NCBI GenBank assembly: GCA_038025085.1
Contig: CM076152.1
Span: forward strand, 37,823,501-37,887,500
DNA length: 64,000 bases
Source: Tetragonia tetragonoides
Lineage: Eukaryota > Streptophyta > Magnoliopsida > Caryophyllales > Aizoaceae
Reading direction: 5' to 3'
The position numbers were made by a program, and so were the translations under genes. The notes beneath the pieces were generated by a model, which saw nothing but the letters and a program-made list of their open reading frames with translations, did no database searches and was not told the origin of the DNA. Shown here one piece after another: positions 59,653-64,000 of this stretch. Position 1 is the first letter of the stretch, and every line of letters starts with the position of its first letter.

Positions 59653-62600
59653 AATTTATCCGGCCTTGTTCACTTAGTGGTGATACACTGTCTAGCTGTT
59701 TGATATGGCTCATGTGTATGAGAATTATGGTTATTGTACTACTGTACACCTTCCTACTTCTTACTGGCAGTTTTAGGTTTTTGTTAGTAATTGCGTATTG
59801 CTTTACTCGTGGTTTTATGTTATGCCCTGAGGTGGTTGTTGTTGCCTTGTCGGTGTACCAGTTAATTCATTCAGCTTCAGTAGGCAGATTCAGGTATCAA
59901 TGCAATCTGGGAGAAAGGATGCCTATAGGCAATACTACCATTCTAATACTTTCGTACACGGTGCAAATCGTGTTCAATATCGTTAATCACAGTGATGAGG
60001 GTATTCTGTTCTATCATGACTTGTGGATGCTTTGTTCTGCAAAACTTGGAGAAAAAGTAGATTACTGAATTGAACTCTATCGAACTAAACTGATTCTAAA
60101 GTAAGCGGAAAAGATCGCACCTATCATTGTTAATTGAACAAAATTATAATGATTCATGACATCTTTCACAAAAGATAGAAGTACACAAATGCCTATTACC
60201 TTTATGCTAAACTTTTTTGATGATTTGGGGACAGAATATTCTCATACAAGCCCATATATACCTGTGCTTAGAAAAAGACATAAAATCAAGTGATGGTTAA
60301 ATAAAGCCATGCTCCCCAAAAGTGCACACATGAAAATTTTATTCTTCGTCATAATCTCCAGCTTCAAAAACACAAGAGTCACAGATTAAACAATCTCTGG
60401 CACTTTTGCTGTGATTGGCAGTGATTTATATACCAAAAAAATTTCATTGATCCATTTTATTGTAGATCCACACTAGTTATTAAATTATAAAGTTGCTTAA
60501 TGAGAATCTCTTATTTTTTGTTTGGGAACGTGGAACCTCTGTCTCTTCCCTGCTGTTTGTGTTGGATGCTGGGTGCTGGGTGCTGATGACTGATTTTATG
60601 GCCAACTTTTTATTTTTCTAGAGTGGATTTCCATGCACACTTGTTGAGTACATCATAGCATAAGATAAATATTAAGATTTGGAGTACCAAAATCAATATA
60701 TTCCCTGCCCTTTATATAAGATCCCTTTGTTAGTTGCAAACCACCCACCAATTGTTGTGCTCTTTTGTTTGGGTGTAAATAGGTAAGATACACTCAAGTT
60801 ATGATGAGCAATCGAGATAACCTGTTTCACTTTCGTGTACCATTTTATGTCCCAATTGATTCCAACCATTCGTGCATTGAAAAATATATCATGTTAGACT
60901 TACACTCAAAGAACCATCCTCTAAGAATTTTCCAAATTAAACTAGCTGATATGGTTGTATTAGTTTCGATAAAACTATTTTTAAATTGTTAGTATAGTTA
61001 ATCAACGATAAGGTATACATAATTTCTTTCATGTAGCTACAATGAAATTGTCTTATGTTAAATGATCTCAGGTTAAAAGATATCGACAAATTTGTTGTTA
61101 TTTTTATAATTACATATCAAATAGAGAATTGAAATTATGACTACAATTTAGAACATGATAGTAACAAATAATCGATAAATAAGGAACTAGGAACCATCAA
61201 GTGTTAAAGATTTTAAGGAGTTGGAATGTCGACTAATGACCCTTAAAAGTAGGAATCAACTATATTTATTTTTATTAAACTCCCTATAAACCATAATGAC
61301 ATGTTGTACGCTTGGAAGGCTATGTTTGACAAAATTAGTTATAGCTGTAGCTGTATAGCTGTAGCTGTCAAGTGTTATTAAAGGAAAGGAATCAGTAGAA
61401 AACTGCTAAAAAGTGATACAAAATGCTAATAAACTAGTTGTAGTTGTAGCTGCAGGTGAAAGCTTGCAGGGATAACTTTCACAAAATTAGCTGTAGGGAG
61501 CTGTAACTGTAGCTGCAGATTGAAAATCATATGGCAAACTGTTTGGTAGCAGAGAGTAAAAATACTAGCTGCAAGCTTCAAGCTGTAGCTTTTATTGAAA
61601 AGCTAGCTTTTCGTGCCAAACATAGCTTCAATTGTGTAAAAAGTGGTAAATAGATTTTTGGAATGCGAAATTGATTCAAAATTTGGATTCAAATCAGCCA
61701 CGTTAATCAATCTAACTCCTCTTATAAAAATACAGAGGCCAGGCATTGGTGCAAATATATGGTCACCAATTCTCTAATATCTCTCAAACAAATCACAAAA
61801 ATGTGATTGCTTTGCTAATAAGGCCACTTAAAGTGAATTATCCAAAAAAAGGCCACTTAAAGTGGATATCAGATCGGCAAAATGAGTATGGATTTGGTGG
61901 CACATGGCCTTTCTGATATGTACAAGCAACTGGAAATCAAAACGTGTGGGGGTTCAAGGGATTTGGACCATTCAAGTCTCTTTCTTAGCTAGGGCAAAAT
62001 ACTTCCAATTTTTGTGTGTTGATGTCTAATAACAATAGAATGTGACTTACCTACACTACACACAACAATCACCACCTAATAGATCTTGGCGTGTGACAAA
62101 TCATACTTCCCCTCTTCAATATCCTTTGTGATATTATCTCTCTATTAATTTACTTTTACTTCTATACAAAAGTTTATTTTATTTTGCATAATTTATGCAT
62201 TTGTTTCACTCCTATTACTTATGAATAACAGATAATTGTATAAGTGAGATATATAATACATGCTTGAGAAATCGATTTTTGGGTTTTTTTAAGAAACATT
62301 TGTTAAGTAAGAAATTAATTGCTGGTATTAATTTATGTATTTTTTTTAATAAATAAACTACAAACAACAGAATTACCGATATTATTCTCATCCAAAATAA
62401 GGAAGAGATTTCTGATTTACATGGTGAAAGTAAAAAATAAGTCTTGCATTAACTTCATTTATCATATGTATCATATCCTAACTAATCAACTTTACCCTTG
62501 TTAGAGACGTCACTAATAAAGATGTGAGTTTCTCATCTCAAAGTGATGACTCTTATGGTCCTACCTTATCCATCATAAGAACCAAATTCATGCAACAAGG

Positions 62601-63035
62601 AGTTGTCACAATCGTCCTCGAATTCCCTGACTTTGATCACAAATCCAAAGATAACCCCAAACCCAAAAAATTGTCATTTCTATGTTACTATTTTGTTGAT
62701 GTCACCTCGAGTTTAGTAGTATCATGCTGAAGGACATAACCAGATTACATTCAAGTTATATGAGAGAATAGAGATTGTTATCCCGTGGAAAATACACAAT
62801 GTAATCATTCATGTAGGATAGTCGCAAGATGTAATTCAGTTATTATCAGCCATATTTTCCGCGAATGTTATAATAGGGTAGTACATTAGATGACCAATTA
62901 AGACTTTCAATCTAAATTCTTTCTAATGGACTACTTGTGTGACGAGTTGGACTAGGTTCTTCAGCTCCTAACTTTATTATCTTCCTTACCAATTAAAAAA
63001 AGGAAAATTTGACATAAATAATCCTACGTTTGAAC
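59653..63035. other. 3' UTR and gene-poor right flank
   Basis: The first few hundred bases are the likely 3' UTR of the RSRC2-like gene. Beyond that I see no supportable gene; short frames at 59478 (out of frame with the real last exon) and 62524 show no recognisable domains. A hAT-like MITE lies at 61319-61626. Confidence 0.45.
61319..61626. mobile_element. hAT-like MITE
   Basis: The left end GGCTATGTTTGACA and right end TGCCAAACATAGC are inverted repeats (GCTATGTTTGGCA is a common plant hAT MITE end). The interior is rich in AGCTGTAGCTGT-type subrepeats. An 8 bp target duplication is not evident, so the copy is old. Confidence 0.65.
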
Positions 63036-64000
63036 CATCAAATAAAAATAATCCCACATTTACATATCACTCTCATAAATTCCAAGTTTACAAGTTTGTC
63101 ACAAGAGTGGTCCGATGCCTAACGGTGTCAAAGTCCATTAGTATTAGTATTAATTTTAATATTTAATTAATTAATTAACTAGATTGGATTTAAAATAAAG
63201 TAATTAATTATTACCTCTCTAATTGAGTAATTGTCATCCTCACCTATATTCCCCAATTTCCATAGCCACCATTCCACCACCACCACCCCTCCTCTTACTG
63301 CAATCCCTGTCCACCAACACCAGCCCTCTCCCTCCGCTATTTCCTCAGCTTCACCATCACCACCACCTTATAGCTCCGTTCAAACCAACTTCACCCCCCC
63401 TGGCCCCCTCTCGTTTCAACAACTAGTTCCCCCAAAATAAAATCGAATCTGGGTTTCTCAAATTAAGTTCTAGTCGCTAATTTGGGGTTTTGACTAAACC
63501 CATGACATTGAGTTTCGATTTTTGCTTAATTTTTTGGTATTTTGGGGTTTTCACTAAATTGGTGAGAGAGTGGGAGGAAAGTCGAGTTGTTCCGTTATTA
63601 ATGGCGCCGGAGATCGGGGTCGAAGGAATGGCGCCGGAGTAAAGATGACGGCTATGGCTATGGACAGTCCCTGAGGTGAGAGAAAAAGGATGGAGGAGGT
63701 TAGATGGGCGTGGACCGATGGCGCAGAGAAGAGGGAATAGAGGTGGAGCCATGGAGGAGGTTGTTACATGGGCATAGTCATGGAGGAGCAGAGAGGGCGG
63801 GGGGTTGAAGAGGAGAGAGAAAAGAAAGACCAAATCACTTTTCTCTTTTGTTAAATTTTAATCTAAAGCTTAAATTTGACAAATTAACACTAGTTGTAAC
63901 GGATGGGTAACACCGTTAGCTATTGGACTTTTCTTGTGACAAACTTGTAAACTCTGGATTAATGGGAGAGAGATGTAAAGATAGGATTATTTTTGTTTGA
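63036..64000. mobile_element. element with long terminal inverted repeats (MULE-like), cut by the right edge
   Basis: 63036-63145 and the reverse complement of about 63890-64000 match over roughly 100 bases: TCAAAYAAAAATAATCC, AAGTTTACAAGTTTGTCACAAGA and GCTAACGGTGT blocks. Terminal repeats this long suggest a Mutator-like element. The interior has low-complexity CCACCA/TCACCACC sequence and a GGCGCCGGAG repeat but no transposase. The outer right end lies at or beyond the edge. Confidence 0.65.

Noticed and set aside
59478..60068. 196 codon frame at the end of the RSRC2-like gene
   Set aside because: It overlaps the true last exon (59506-59652) in another frame and then runs through the 3' UTR.
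63223..63440. Pro/Ser/His-rich short frames
   Set aside because: Low-complexity CCACCA sequence inside a transposable element; no domain or splice context.

Overview
The window is nuclear DNA from a flowering plant, probably a core eudicot. It is AT-rich, its genes have many introns with plant-type GT-AG borders, its promoters carry TATA boxes, and the space between genes is full of SINEs, LINE pieces, MITEs, Helitron ends and an old pararetrovirus copy. I cannot name the species; repeat style makes Caryophyllales a guess only. No bacterial operons, CRISPR arrays, rRNA genes or genuine tRNA genes were seen.

Layout from left to right. Bases 1-490 hold, on the minus strand, the first 15 codons and promoter of a secreted alpha-amylase that runs off the left edge. 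A complete 21-exon organellar DNA gyrase B gene (733 aa, + strand) fills 1938-15904; its introns carry two tRNA-derived SINEs, a small retroposon, a 5'-truncated LINE with a second element nested inside it, and an element rich in a TATCGG motif. Two further alpha-amylase genes follow in direct tandem. Copy 1 (17951-19661) is broken by frameshifts at both ends. Copy 2 (21852-23684) is open throughout but lacks five residues between the catalytic nucleophile and the acid/base. A family 31 glycosidase resembling bacterial sulfoquinovosidase YihQ (866 aa) lies on the minus strand at 25925-30487, then a P-class pentatricopeptide repeat protein (621 aa, minus strand, 33269-36522).

At about 36.9-43.5 kb is a degraded endogenous pararetrovirus (Caulimoviridae-like). 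It has a tRNA-Met primer binding site, a small coiled-coil ORF, one 4.5 kb reading frame carrying coat, zinc knuckle, movement protein, protease, reverse transcriptase and RNase H domains, a further 3' ORF, and a TATA promoter. The long frame has six in-frame stops and no frameshift. The stretch 43.5-53.3 kb is gene-poor: scattered direct repeats, a Helitron-like terminus, a GC-rich tandem array of about 310 bp units, a 152 bp tandem duplication, and a 1.08 kb fold-back element built from palindromes inside palindromes. A second Helitron-like terminus abuts the apparent promoter of the last gene, an RSRC2-like protein with an SMAP domain (407 aa, + strand, coding 54825-59652). The rest (59653-64000) is intergenic with a hAT-like MITE and an element with long terminal inverted repeats cut by the right edge.

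The cellular genes are unrelated housekeeping or metabolic genes: organelle DNA topology, starch and other glycan hydrolysis, organelle RNA processing, and nuclear RNA metabolism. The unusual content is the decaying three-member amylase cluster, the pararetrovirus whose damage is all stop codons, and the hierarchical fold-back element.
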